Shown here: positions 1-7,139 of the stretch, piece by piece
How the letters are laid out: each line of letters begins with the position of its first letter
Position numbering within the stretch: the first letter of the stretch is position 1
From: Streptomyces sp. TRM70350
GTDB lineage: Bacteria > Actinomycetota > Actinomycetes > Streptomycetales > Streptomycetaceae
Assembly (NCBI RefSeq): GCF_019219825.1
Contig: NZ_JAHUXH010000011.1
Span: forward strand, 1-64,000
Direction: 5' to 3'
Length of the DNA: 64,000 nt
Notes under the pieces: generated by a model
What the model was told of the DNA's origin: nothing
What the model saw: the letters and a program-made list of their open reading frames with translations, nothing else
Databases searched by the model: none
Made by a program: the position numbers and the translations under genes

Positions 1-1
1 G

Positions 2-1351
2 AACGGCTCCGTCCAGCTGCCCGACGGCCGCCTGATGGACCCGAACGGCAACCTCATCGCGCCCAACGGCGCCATCGACACGACGCCGGTTCCCCACGAG
101 ACCGGCGCCCCGGCCACCCCGACGCTCCCGGCTCACTGGACGATCCAGGGCGGCCAGCAGCCGGTGTACGCGGGCGTGCACGCGGGCGACGGCATGCCGC
201 ACACGGTCGACAACGTCGGCGGCGCGGGGCACTACAACTCACCCGCACCGCACACCGCCACCGGCGGCCACGTCCCGGGCGGCTCCTTCGACGCGACGCC
301 GACCTCGACGCCGTACGGCCATACGCCGTCGCCGTCCGCGTACGATCACGCGCCGTCGCCGTCGTCGTACGACCACACCCCGACCAGCGCACCGCACACC
401 GGCGGACACGACGTTCCCGGCACCGGCGGTCACGGTGGTCCGGACACCCCGCACGGCACCGGGCACGACACCCCGGGCGGCGGTTATGCCGACGACGCCG
501 CGCACGGTGCCGGCGACGAGGGCGTGGGTCACGCGGACGACACGGCGCACACCGGTGACCACATGGACGTCGGGGATGCCGCCGCACACCACGGCACCGA
601 TGCTCCGGTCGCTCCGGTCCATCAGGGCGCGGATGTGCCGGGCAGCGGGGCCGGGGAGCCGTTCGAGTACAAGCCGCACGTGTCGAACAAGGAGTGGGCC
701 CAGCTATCGACCGCCGAGAAGCATCGGGTCGCCTACGCGGAGGTTTCGGAAGGCACGGTTCCCTTCCCGAGAGACACCGATGCCATCGCGTACGGCCAGG
801 CCTACTGGAACGACTACGCGGACAACATGCCAGCTGAGCGGAAGCAGGCTGTCTGGGACTACACCGACGAGCCGGATTACGACCTTCCGGCCCCGCATCC
901 CGAGGGCTGGGCCACGTACAAGGAGATGAACGGTTACCTGCGGGGCGACGCCTCGAAGTGGAGTCCCTATGTCCAGCACAACATCGACGAGGTCGACAGC
1001 GCTCTCGCCGGCCACGTCGTTCCGGAGGATGTGATGGTGGTCCGTGGCACCGGTATCGGGCACCTCAAGCTGGACAGCCCGTTCGACATGCTGGGCAAGA
1101 CGTACGACGACAAGGGTTATATGTCGACTTCGCTTGGTAACCACCCGGTCGGTGCCTTTGCGGGCCAGGAGGCCATTCTGCACCTCCGGGTGCCCAAGGG
1201 AACACCGGCCCTCTGGGTCGAGAACGTCGGCAAGTACGGCCAGGGTGAACGGGAGCTCCTGCTGGGGCGGGGCACGGAATACCGGGTGACCCGGGTGTTC
1301 ATGGAGAATGGGCAAGTGCAGGTCTACGGCGAAGTCCTGCCCAGGAAGTAG
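2..1351 (+). CDS. C-terminal part of a secreted polymorphic toxin with ADP-ribosyltransferase domain (partial)
   Basis: The reading frame is open from base 2, so the true start lies upstream. The first ATG in frame (base 35; numbering below starts there) is internal, in a Pro-Asp-Gly-Arg-rich stretch. Residues 1-200 are low-complexity Gly/His/Pro/Thr sequence, as in the linkers of long WXG/PPE-like effectors. The last ~210 residues look like an R-S-E class ADP-ribosyltransferase: Arg337 in a VVRGTG strand, Ser-Thr-Ser at 364-366 and Glu405-x-Glu407 (GERELLLGRG). The Glu-x-Glu form is known for arginine-modifying enzymes, so the target is probably an arginine of a host or competitor protein (inference). 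It lies directly upstream of three related small ORFs and an ESX core, which suggests type VII export and adjacent immunity. The domain call is fairly firm; export route and target are inference. Confidence 0.8.
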   Translation, partial: NGSVQLPDGRLMDPNGNLIAPNGAIDTTPVPHETGAPATPTLPAHWTIQGGQQPVYAGVHAGDGMPHTVDNVGGAGHYNSPAPHTATGGHVPGGSFDATPTSTPYGHTPSPSAYDHAPSPSSYDHTPTSAPHTGGHDVPGTGGHGGPDTPHGTGHDTPGGGYADDAAHGAGDEGVGHADDTAHTGDHMDVGDAAAHHGTDAPVAPVHQGADVPGSGAGEPFEYKPHVSNKEWAQLSTAEKHRVAYAEVSEGTVPFPRDTDAIAYGQAYWNDYADNMPAERKQAVWDYTDEPDYDLPAPHPEGWATYKEMNGYLRGDASKWSPYVQHNIDEVDSALAGHVVPEDVMVVRGTGIGHLKLDSPFDMLGKTYDDKGYMSTSLGNHPVGAFAGQEAILHLRVPKGTPALWVENVGKYGQGERELLLGRGTEYRVTRVFMENGQVQVYGEVLPRK

Positions 1352-1363
1352 CAGACGAAAGGC

Positions 1364-1768
1364 ATGACCATGAGCCGGGATCCGCGTGTGCCTCCCCGGG
1401 TGACCGAACCCCTGCAGTGGGAAGAAGTCGACAGCCCTCCGCGCTATGCCAACAGCACGGACAAGCCGGTGGAGTACGCGACAGTGGTGGACCGGAAAGG
1501 CACGGTCCTCGGGTACGTGTGGGTGAACGACGAGGACGATGCGGCCGGATGGCAGTATCGCCGGGCGGGTGGCGACGAAGCCTTCAACATGGGTGCCCTG
1601 TGGGCCACCGAGTTCCACGAGGCCAAGGAACAGGGCCTTGCCCCGTCGGAGGCGCTCGCGAAGATGACGCGCGACTATGGCCCTGAGGATCCGAGCCACA
1701 TCCTCCCCGGCTCTCTCAAGAGCGCGCCCACTCTGGAGTCGCTCAAGGAGCTGGCAGCGAACGGCTGA
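1364..1768 (+). CDS. Candidate immunity protein, copy 1 of a three-gene shared domain
   Basis: A 134-residue protein 12 bp downstream of the toxin stop, with GACGAAAGG just before ATG 1364. I do not recognise a named family. It shares an ordered pattern with the next two genes: a GYVW-(V/A)-ND(E)D segment near residue 45, an acidic AxxxGxxWxxE helix, a GLxPSxAL turn, and a closing SAPTLESLKELA helix. It has no signal peptide or membrane segment and should be cytoplasmic. Position directly after a toxin gene and duplication in tandem are typical of immunity genes in polymorphic toxin loci, but the function is inferred from context only. Confidence 0.7.
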   Translation: MTMSRDPRVPPRVTEPLQWEEVDSPPRYANSTDKPVEYATVVDRKGTVLGYVWVNDEDDAAGWQYRRAGGDEAFNMGALWATEFHEAKEQGLAPSEALAKMTRDYGPEDPSHILPGSLKSAPTLESLKELAANG

Positions 1769-1808
1769 GCCGTCCGTGCACGGACGTACAGCTGGGGAGA
1801 GCACGAGC

Positions 1809-2210
1809 ATGAACAGTCACCAACGATCTCACCCGCGCTTCGACGAGGACGTGCACTTCAACCTCGTCACGCCGGGTCCGTCGAGGTACCGGACCAGGAC
1901 CGACAAGCCGGTGCGATACCTCACGGTGGTCGACAAGGAGGGCGGCGCTGTCCTCGGGTATGTCTGGGCGAACGACGAGGACGCCGCCGCCGCGTGGGTA
2001 CCGCGCGCGGCCGCCGGAGGCCGGGCCCTCGCCGAGGGCGGTCACTGGCATGTCCGGCTGCAGGAGGCCAAGGGGCGGGGCATCCCGCCGTCCCAGGCCC
2101 TCGTGGAGATCCTGTCCAACCCGGAGGGCAACCGCGGCCGGGCCCTGCCGGGCTCCCTCACCGACGCCCCGACCCTTGCCGCACTCAAGGAACTGGCCGC
2201 CGGGAGATGA
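1809..2210 (+). CDS. Candidate immunity protein, copy 2 of the shared domain
   Basis: A 133-residue protein; ATG 1809 follows GGGGAGAG (around 1794-1801) at good spacing. An open frame extends further upstream but has no better start. It is a clear paralogue of the preceding gene: TDKPVRYLTVVDKEG, GYVWANDED, RGIPPSQAL and DAPTLAALKELA align at matching positions, with substantial drift between. That suggests an old duplication or separate acquisition. It is soluble, with no recognised catalytic motif. It may neutralise a variant toxin tip, as arrays of divergent immunity genes often do (inference). Confidence 0.7.
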   Translation: MNSHQRSHPRFDEDVHFNLVTPGPSRYRTRTDKPVRYLTVVDKEGGAVLGYVWANDEDAAAAWVPRAAAGGRALAEGGHWHVRLQEAKGRGIPPSQALVEILSNPEGNRGRALPGSLTDAPTLAALKELAAGR

Positions 2211-2223
2211 GTCACTGAGCAGC

Positions 2224-3336
2224 ATGTCCAGCCCCAGCCCCGTGCACTACGTCCCCGTCACCGCCCCCAACGGTGAACCCGCCGGATACCTCTGGGCCGA
2301 TGCCACCACCGTCGGCTGGGTTCACCGGCCGGCGGGCAGCAGCAGCGCCTACAACGCGGGGGCGCAGTGGCGTGACCGGGCACGGGAGCTGCACGGACGT
2401 GGCCTCGCCCCCCGCGGCGTGCTCAGCCTGCTCGGCCGTGAAGTCGGCGTCGGCCCCGTCACCGACGCCCCCGATGTCGCCGCGATCGAGGAAATGGCCC
2501 GTGTCGTCACCCCGGACGACGACCGGCGCCTGCTCGACGGGCTCGACCGGGACAACGCGGACGCCTGGCGCGAGCTCGACGCCGCCTTCGACGCGCTCAC
2601 GGACGAGGACCGGGACATTGAGTGGGGCGGCGGGCGGAAGCGGGCGGACGGGGTGCAGCACGTGGCATACCCGCTCTACAGCGAGGGGTTGCGGCGCGTC
2701 GTCTCCGCCCTGGGCGGCGTCGGCGCCGTCAGCGACGAGTACCGGTGGATGGGCAATCCGATGCCCAAACCCTCGCCCGACGGGCGGCTGTCCCCGGCCG
2801 ACGCCATCCGCGCCGCCACCGCGACCGTGCGCGGGGAGCGTGTCTGTGACGGGATGATCGCCGATGCCGTGAAGGACGGCCTCCTCGACGCCGTCGTCGC
2901 CTCCCTCCGCGCCTGGTACGCCGAGCAGCCCTCCCTCGCCGCAGGCAACATGTGCAGGTTCTGCGGAGGTTCCCCCGCCGCCGACGTCACCTTCCGCGCC
3001 CACCGCGGCCTCGTGGTCCTCATGGGGTTCAAGAAGACGGACGGGCCCATGTGCCTGACCTGCGGGCTGGCCGTGTACCGGGCCTACACCACCCACACCC
3101 TCTGCCAGGGCTGGTGGAGCCCCCTCTCCCTCTTCCTCTTCGCGCCGTTGACGCTGGTCCGGAACGTCCTCGCCGTGCGCAGGGTGAAGCGGCTCCCGGC
3201 GCCGGGGCCGGGGACGCTCGGGCCGCGGTACGACCCCGGGGTCCCCGTGCACCGGCGGCCGCGTGCGTACGTCGCCCTCGTCCCGGCGCTGTGGGTGCTC
3301 TTCATGATCGTGACGGGGCTGTCGGGAGGGGCGTGA
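2224..3336 (+). CDS. Three-part protein: immunity-like domain, DUF6508-like domain, zinc/membrane C-terminus
   Basis: A 370-residue protein starting at ATG 2224, 13 bp after the previous stop. Residues ~1-95 are a third, shorter copy of the shared domain (AGYLWAD, AGAQWRDRARELHGRGLAP, DAPDVAAIEEMA). Residues ~100-190 resemble the DUF6508 family (a DRDNADAWRELDAAFD helix followed by YPLYSEGL and VVSALGGVGAV), recalled from memory. The C-terminal ~130 residues hold a CRFCGG...CLTC zinc-ribbon-like pair, two hydrophobic segments (around WSPLSLFLFAPLTL and ALVPALWVLFMIV) and basic loops, so the tail is probably membrane-anchored. Fusion of the array domain to a membrane module is unusual. Function unknown. 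Confidence 0.75.
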   Translation: MSSPSPVHYVPVTAPNGEPAGYLWADATTVGWVHRPAGSSSAYNAGAQWRDRARELHGRGLAPRGVLSLLGREVGVGPVTDAPDVAAIEEMARVVTPDDDRRLLDGLDRDNADAWRELDAAFDALTDEDRDIEWGGGRKRADGVQHVAYPLYSEGLRRVVSALGGVGAVSDEYRWMGNPMPKPSPDGRLSPADAIRAATATVRGERVCDGMIADAVKDGLLDAVVASLRAWYAEQPSLAAGNMCRFCGGSPAADVTFRAHRGLVVLMGFKKTDGPMCLTCGLAVYRAYTTHTLCQGWWSPLSLFLFAPLTLVRNVLAVRRVKRLPAPGPGTLGPRYDPGVPVHRRPRAYVALVPALWVLFMIVTGLSGGA

Positions 3337-3421
3337 AACGCCGCGAGAGGCTGCCGCACCCCGGCTGTACGCATGGCGCGTCCATGTCTTATGTTGCGGA
3401 AGCGAAGTCAGGGGGATCCGC

Positions 3422-3877
3422 ATGCCGCAGGAGATGAGTCTCGCCGAGGTGGAGGCCGTCGCCCGCGCCGCGCACGCCGGGCAGACGGACAAGGCCGGGC
3501 GGCCGTACGCCGAGCATCTGTCGGCCGTCGCCGAGGGGGTGCGCGCCCGGGGCGGGGGAGAGGAGCTCATCGCCGCCGCCTGGTTGCACGACGCCGTCGA
3601 GGACGGGGTGTTGAGCGAGGAGTGGCTGGCGGGGGCCGCGCTGTCGCAGCGCACCAAGGACGTCGTACGGGCGGTGAGCAAGCGGGCGGGGGAGGAGCCG
3701 GAGGCGTACGCGCGCCGGATCCTGGCCACGCCGGGGGCGCCGCTGGTGAAAGCCGCCGACCTCGCCCACAACGCCGATCCGCGCCGCCTCGCCGCGCTCG
3801 ACGAGCACACGGCCCGACGCCTGGAGCGGAAGTACGCCACCATGCGCGGCCTGCTCGGCCTCACCCCCGACGACTGA
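3422..3877 (+). CDS. HD-domain phosphohydrolase, small (p)ppGpp-hydrolase-like
   Basis: A 151-residue protein with GGGGGA before ATG 3422. It shows the HD phosphohydrolase pattern: a first helix with AHAGQTDKAGRPYAEH, WLHDAVEDG (metal-binding His-Asp), and KAADLAHNADPRR supplying the last metal ligand. Size and motifs match stand-alone SAH/Mesh1-like hydrolases that act on ppGpp or NADPH, but substrate cannot be read from sequence. It stands alone between the toxin/immunity array and the ESX genes and may be a neighbour only. Confidence 0.8.
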   Translation: MPQEMSLAEVEAVARAAHAGQTDKAGRPYAEHLSAVAEGVRARGGGEELIAAAWLHDAVEDGVLSEEWLAGAALSQRTKDVVRAVSKRAGEEPEAYARRILATPGAPLVKAADLAHNADPRRLAALDEHTARRLERKYATMRGLLGLTPDD

Positions 3878-3933
3878 TGACCTGCGAAGACCGACGACCG
3901 ACGACGACCTCTACGGCACAGGACGACGACTGA

Positions 3934-4230
3934 ATGGCACGGGACTACGACAGCCAACTGCTGGAGTCGGTGGCGGTGCGCCGGCGCCGGATGCGCGACG
4001 CGCTGCTGTTCGGCGCGCAGCGCGCCCGGCGTACGGCCGACGAGCGGCTCGGCAAGATGTTCGCGGGTATCGCGATCGCCGCCGTACTGTGCGCCGGCTG
4101 CATCGGCTGGTCCTTCGTCCAGTCCACCCTCGCCAAGCAGCGGGCCGAGGAGGAGAAGCAGCGCCAGCAGCAGGAGCAGCTGTACAACCCGTCGCCCAGC
4201 CAGTCCGCCGACGGTGGGGAGAAGCAGTGA
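3934..4230 (+). CDS. Small single-pass membrane protein of the ESX locus
   Basis: A 98-residue protein. After a basic, Arg-rich N-terminus (~residues 15-38) there is one hydrophobic segment (FAGIAIAAVLCAGCIGW), then a charged Glu/Lys/Gln-rich stretch and a Ser/Pro tail. This topology suggests a bitopic membrane protein with a periplasmic-side coiled region. It lies 43 bp upstream of eccD in the same direction and is probably an accessory of the secretion membrane complex. No named family recognised. Confidence 0.65.
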   Translation: MARDYDSQLLESVAVRRRRMRDALLFGAQRARRTADERLGKMFAGIAIAAVLCAGCIGWSFVQSTLAKQRAEEEKQRQQQEQLYNPSPSQSADGGEKQ

Positions 4231-4273
4231 ACGGCGCCGATGGCCGAAACGACGCGATGATAGGTTCCGGTGA

Positions 4274-5629
4274 GTGGTGAGCACATCAACGACGTCCCGG
4301 ACTCAACTGAGCCGGGTCACCCTGGTCGGTGAGCGACGACGCGCCGACATCGTTCTGCCCTCGGACACGCCGATCGGCCAACTGCTCCCCGACATACTGC
4401 AGTTGCTCGACGACCGGGCCGCCACCCGGCCGACCACCCGGCAACTCATCAGCACCGACGGCTCGGTGCTCCCGCACGAGGCCACGCTGTCCTCGGCCGA
4501 GGTGCCCGACGGCGCCGTGCTGCGCCTGGTGCGCGCCCACGCCGCACCGCCCGCGCCGGTGGTGCACGACGTCACCGACCAGGTCGCCGACGACCTCGAC
4601 CTGCGCGCCTGGCGCTGGCGTCCGGCCGCGCGCCGGGTCAGCGCCGGTGTGGCCACCTTCGCCTTCGCCGTCGCCGCGGCCGTCCTGGCCCGGCGGGAGT
4701 TCGCGCTGGAGTCCGTGACGACCGCGCTGCTGGTCGCGACCGTCGTCTTCCTGATCGCCGGTGCGGTCGTGGCGAAGACCGGCGGCGGCAACCTCGGGCT
4801 CGCCACCGCAACTCTGCTCGCCTCCGGCGGGCTCGGCCTGCTCGCCGCGTGGACCGCGGCCGACGCCTACGACTGGTCCGGCACCGCCCGGCTGGCCGGT
4901 GTCGTCGCCGCGCTGGTGGTCACCCTCGTGCTGCTCGCCTTCTTCTCGCCCCTGGGCCGCGGCGGGCTCATCGGGGCCGGGGCGGCCGCCGTCATCACCG
5001 TGGTGTGGGAGGCCGTGGCCGCCGTGCAGGACGACCCGGAGCGGCTCGGCGCCGTGATGGCGGTGTTCTCCGTGGTGCTGCTCGGGCTGCTGCCCCGGTT
5101 CGCGCTGATGGCCTCGGGCCTCACCGGGCTCGACGACCGGCGTTCCTCGGGCACCTCGGTGAGCCGCCACGAGGTCGGCAACGCGCTCGCCGCCACCCAC
5201 CGCGGCCTCGCCCTCGCCACCGTGGTCACCGCCGCCTCGGCCGCCGCCGGCGGCTGGCTGCTGACCACGGGGGAGGATCCGGCGTGGTGGTCGGTGGTGC
5301 TGGCCTCGCTCACCGCGGTCGTCCTGCTGTCCCGGGCGCGGGCCTTCCCGCTGGTCGCCGAGGTGGTGGCACTGTTCGGGGCGGCGGCCGTGCTCGTCGT
5401 ACGGCTCGCGGTGCTGTGGCTGGACCACGCCGGCGGTGTCGGTGCGCTCGTCCTGCTGGCCGCCGCGGCGCTGCTGCCGCTGCTGGTCCTCGCGATCGAG
5501 CCGCCGGAGCACGTCCGGGTGCGGCTGCGGCGCCTGGCCGACCTGATCGAGTCCCTCGGTGTGATCGGGCTCTTCCCGCTCGCCGTCGGGGTGTTCGGCA
5601 TCTACGGGCAACTGCTCAACAAGTTCTGA
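4274..5629 (+). CDS. eccD: EccD-type integral membrane protein of the type VII secretion system
   Basis: A 451-residue protein. GTG 4274 or GTG 4277 can start it. Residues ~12-95 form a ubiquitin-like YukD domain (RVTLVGERRRADIVLPSD... and PDGAVLRLVR), which caps EccD proteins. The rest is almost entirely hydrophobic with about eleven transmembrane segments. EccD forms the channel-like membrane core with EccB, EccC and EccE, and its cytosolic domain contacts EccC. It is followed by an EspI-like ATPase and EccC, confirming the locus. EccB, MycP and Esx genes are not in the window and are probably to the left. Confidence 0.88.
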   Translation: MVSTSTTSRTQLSRVTLVGERRRADIVLPSDTPIGQLLPDILQLLDDRAATRPTTRQLISTDGSVLPHEATLSSAEVPDGAVLRLVRAHAAPPAPVVHDVTDQVADDLDLRAWRWRPAARRVSAGVATFAFAVAAAVLARREFALESVTTALLVATVVFLIAGAVVAKTGGGNLGLATATLLASGGLGLLAAWTAADAYDWSGTARLAGVVAALVVTLVLLAFFSPLGRGGLIGAGAAAVITVVWEAVAAVQDDPERLGAVMAVFSVVLLGLLPRFALMASGLTGLDDRRSSGTSVSRHEVGNALAATHRGLALATVVTAASAAAGGWLLTTGEDPAWWSVVLASLTAVVLLSRARAFPLVAEVVALFGAAAVLVVRLAVLWLDHAGGVGALVLLAAAALLPLLVLAIEPPEHVRVRLRRLADLIESLGVIGLFPLAVGVFGIYGQLLNKF

Positions 5630-5710
5630 GGCTTCGGACTACCAGACGCCGACGCGCGTCGCTCCGGGTGGGACGACGAGGCAGGAGCGTGGCGGGAGAG
5701 AAAGGGCGAC

Positions 5711-7105
5711 ATGCCGAGCGGGGACAACTGGCAGGGCGATGTGCTGCGCGACCTCAGGGCCGGTGCGGCCGGACAGCGTGCCGCACAGGCGCGCGCCAAG
5801 GACGGGGAACAGTCCGGCGCGCAGCCGGAACAGGCCCACCCACAGCAGGAACAGCAGCAGCCGCAGCAGACGGCGGGGCAGCCGGGGCCGCAGCACGTCC
5901 CCCCGCAGGGGCCGAACCCGGCGTACGGCTATCCGCAGGCCCAGCAGCCCGGGCCCGGCGGCCCCGGCTACGGCTACCCCCAGGCTCAGCAGCCCACCCC
6001 CGACGTCCCACAGCAGCAGGCCCCTTACGGCTACCCCCAGCAGGGGTACGTCGACCAGGGCCAGCAGTACGTCCACCAGGCCCAGCCCTACGCCGCCCAG
6101 CCCCACCAGCAGGCAGCCCCCGCACCCGCACCCGCCCCCACCCCGCAGCCCGCCCCCACCCGCCGCGCCCCGGCCTCCCGCGCCACCCCCGACTCCCGCC
6201 CGGCCGTCGACAAGCGGATCGCGGACACCGGGCTCAAGCCCCGCCGCGGCGAACCGTTCGGCACCCGCGCCCTGCGCGCCGTACGCCGTACCGTCTCCTC
6301 CTCCGCCGCCCGCGAGGTCGCCGAGACGACCGCCACCGCCGAGGTGCTGCAGCAGGCCGTCACCACCGGTCGGCAGATCGCGGTGACGTCCATCCGCGGC
6401 GGCTCCGGCAAGACCACGGTCGCCGCCCTGCTGGGCACCACCTACGCCCACTACCGGCAGGACCCGGTGCTGGTCGTCGAGGCCGACCCGGCGCTCGGTT
6501 CGCTGCCGCTGCGGCTCGGCGCGGAGAACCTGCGCTGGACCACCGGAGACCTCGCCGACGTCGTCGAGCCGCAGATGTCGCTGCTCGACGTGACCGGGTA
6601 CCTGGTCCAACTGCCCGACAACGCCTGGCTGCTGCCCGGCAGCCAGGGCCAGGTCGGGGCCATGCTCGACACCCGGGCCTACGAGCGCGTGATGGTGTCG
6701 CTGCGCCGCTACTTCGGGGTGACCGTCGTCGACTGCGAGACGCTGCCCGCCGAGGTGGCCCGTACCGCGCTGTCGGCCGCCCAGGCGCGGGTGCTGACCG
6801 TGCCCGCCACGCTGGAGGGCGTCGCCAGCACGCACGCGGTGCTGCAGTGGATGCGCGGACTGCCCCGGGACATCACGACCTCGACGGTCGTCGTGCTCAC
6901 CGAGACGGTGCCGCACACCGGCGTCGACCTCGACAAGGCCGCCGAGCCGCTGAAGGCGACCGGCGCGAGCGTGCGGGTCCTGCCGTACGACCGGCATCTC
7001 GCGGCCGGCGGCACCATCCGCACCGACCTGCTCGCCCGGGCCACCCGGCAGGCCGCCACCGGCCTCGCCGCGGAGGTTTTCCAGCTCTCCCAGCAGCGCC
7101 GTTGA
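5711..7105 (+). CDS. EspI-like MinD/ParA-family ATPase with Gln/Pro-rich N-terminus
   Basis: A 464-residue protein starting at ATG 5711 after AGAGAAAGGG. Residues ~20-170 are Gln/Pro/Tyr/Gly-rich with repeated GYGYPQ(A/Q)QQP units. The C-terminal ~240 residues are a SIMIBI ATPase: a deviant P-loop SIRGGSGKTT near residue 225, an Asp-containing VVEADPALGSLPLR switch, and a later VVVLTET strand. The architecture matches EspI of mycobacterial ESX-1, which modulates secretion when ATP is low. In this operon it probably regulates or assists EccC (inference from family and position). Confidence 0.8.
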   Translation: MPSGDNWQGDVLRDLRAGAAGQRAAQARAKDGEQSGAQPEQAHPQQEQQQPQQTAGQPGPQHVPPQGPNPAYGYPQAQQPGPGGPGYGYPQAQQPTPDVPQQQAPYGYPQQGYVDQGQQYVHQAQPYAAQPHQQAAPAPAPAPTPQPAPTRRAPASRATPDSRPAVDKRIADTGLKPRRGEPFGTRALRAVRRTVSSSAAREVAETTATAEVLQQAVTTGRQIAVTSIRGGSGKTTVAALLGTTYAHYRQDPVLVVEADPALGSLPLRLGAENLRWTTGDLADVVEPQMSLLDVTGYLVQLPDNAWLLPGSQGQVGAMLDTRAYERVMVSLRRYFGVTVVDCETLPAEVARTALSAAQARVLTVPATLEGVASTHAVLQWMRGLPRDITTSTVVVLTETVPHTGVDLDKAAEPLKATGASVRVLPYDRHLAAGGTIRTDLLARATRQAATGLAAEVFQLSQQRR

Positions 7106-7139
7106 GCTCCCCGGAAGGGAACCCCCAGAGGCAAGGACG

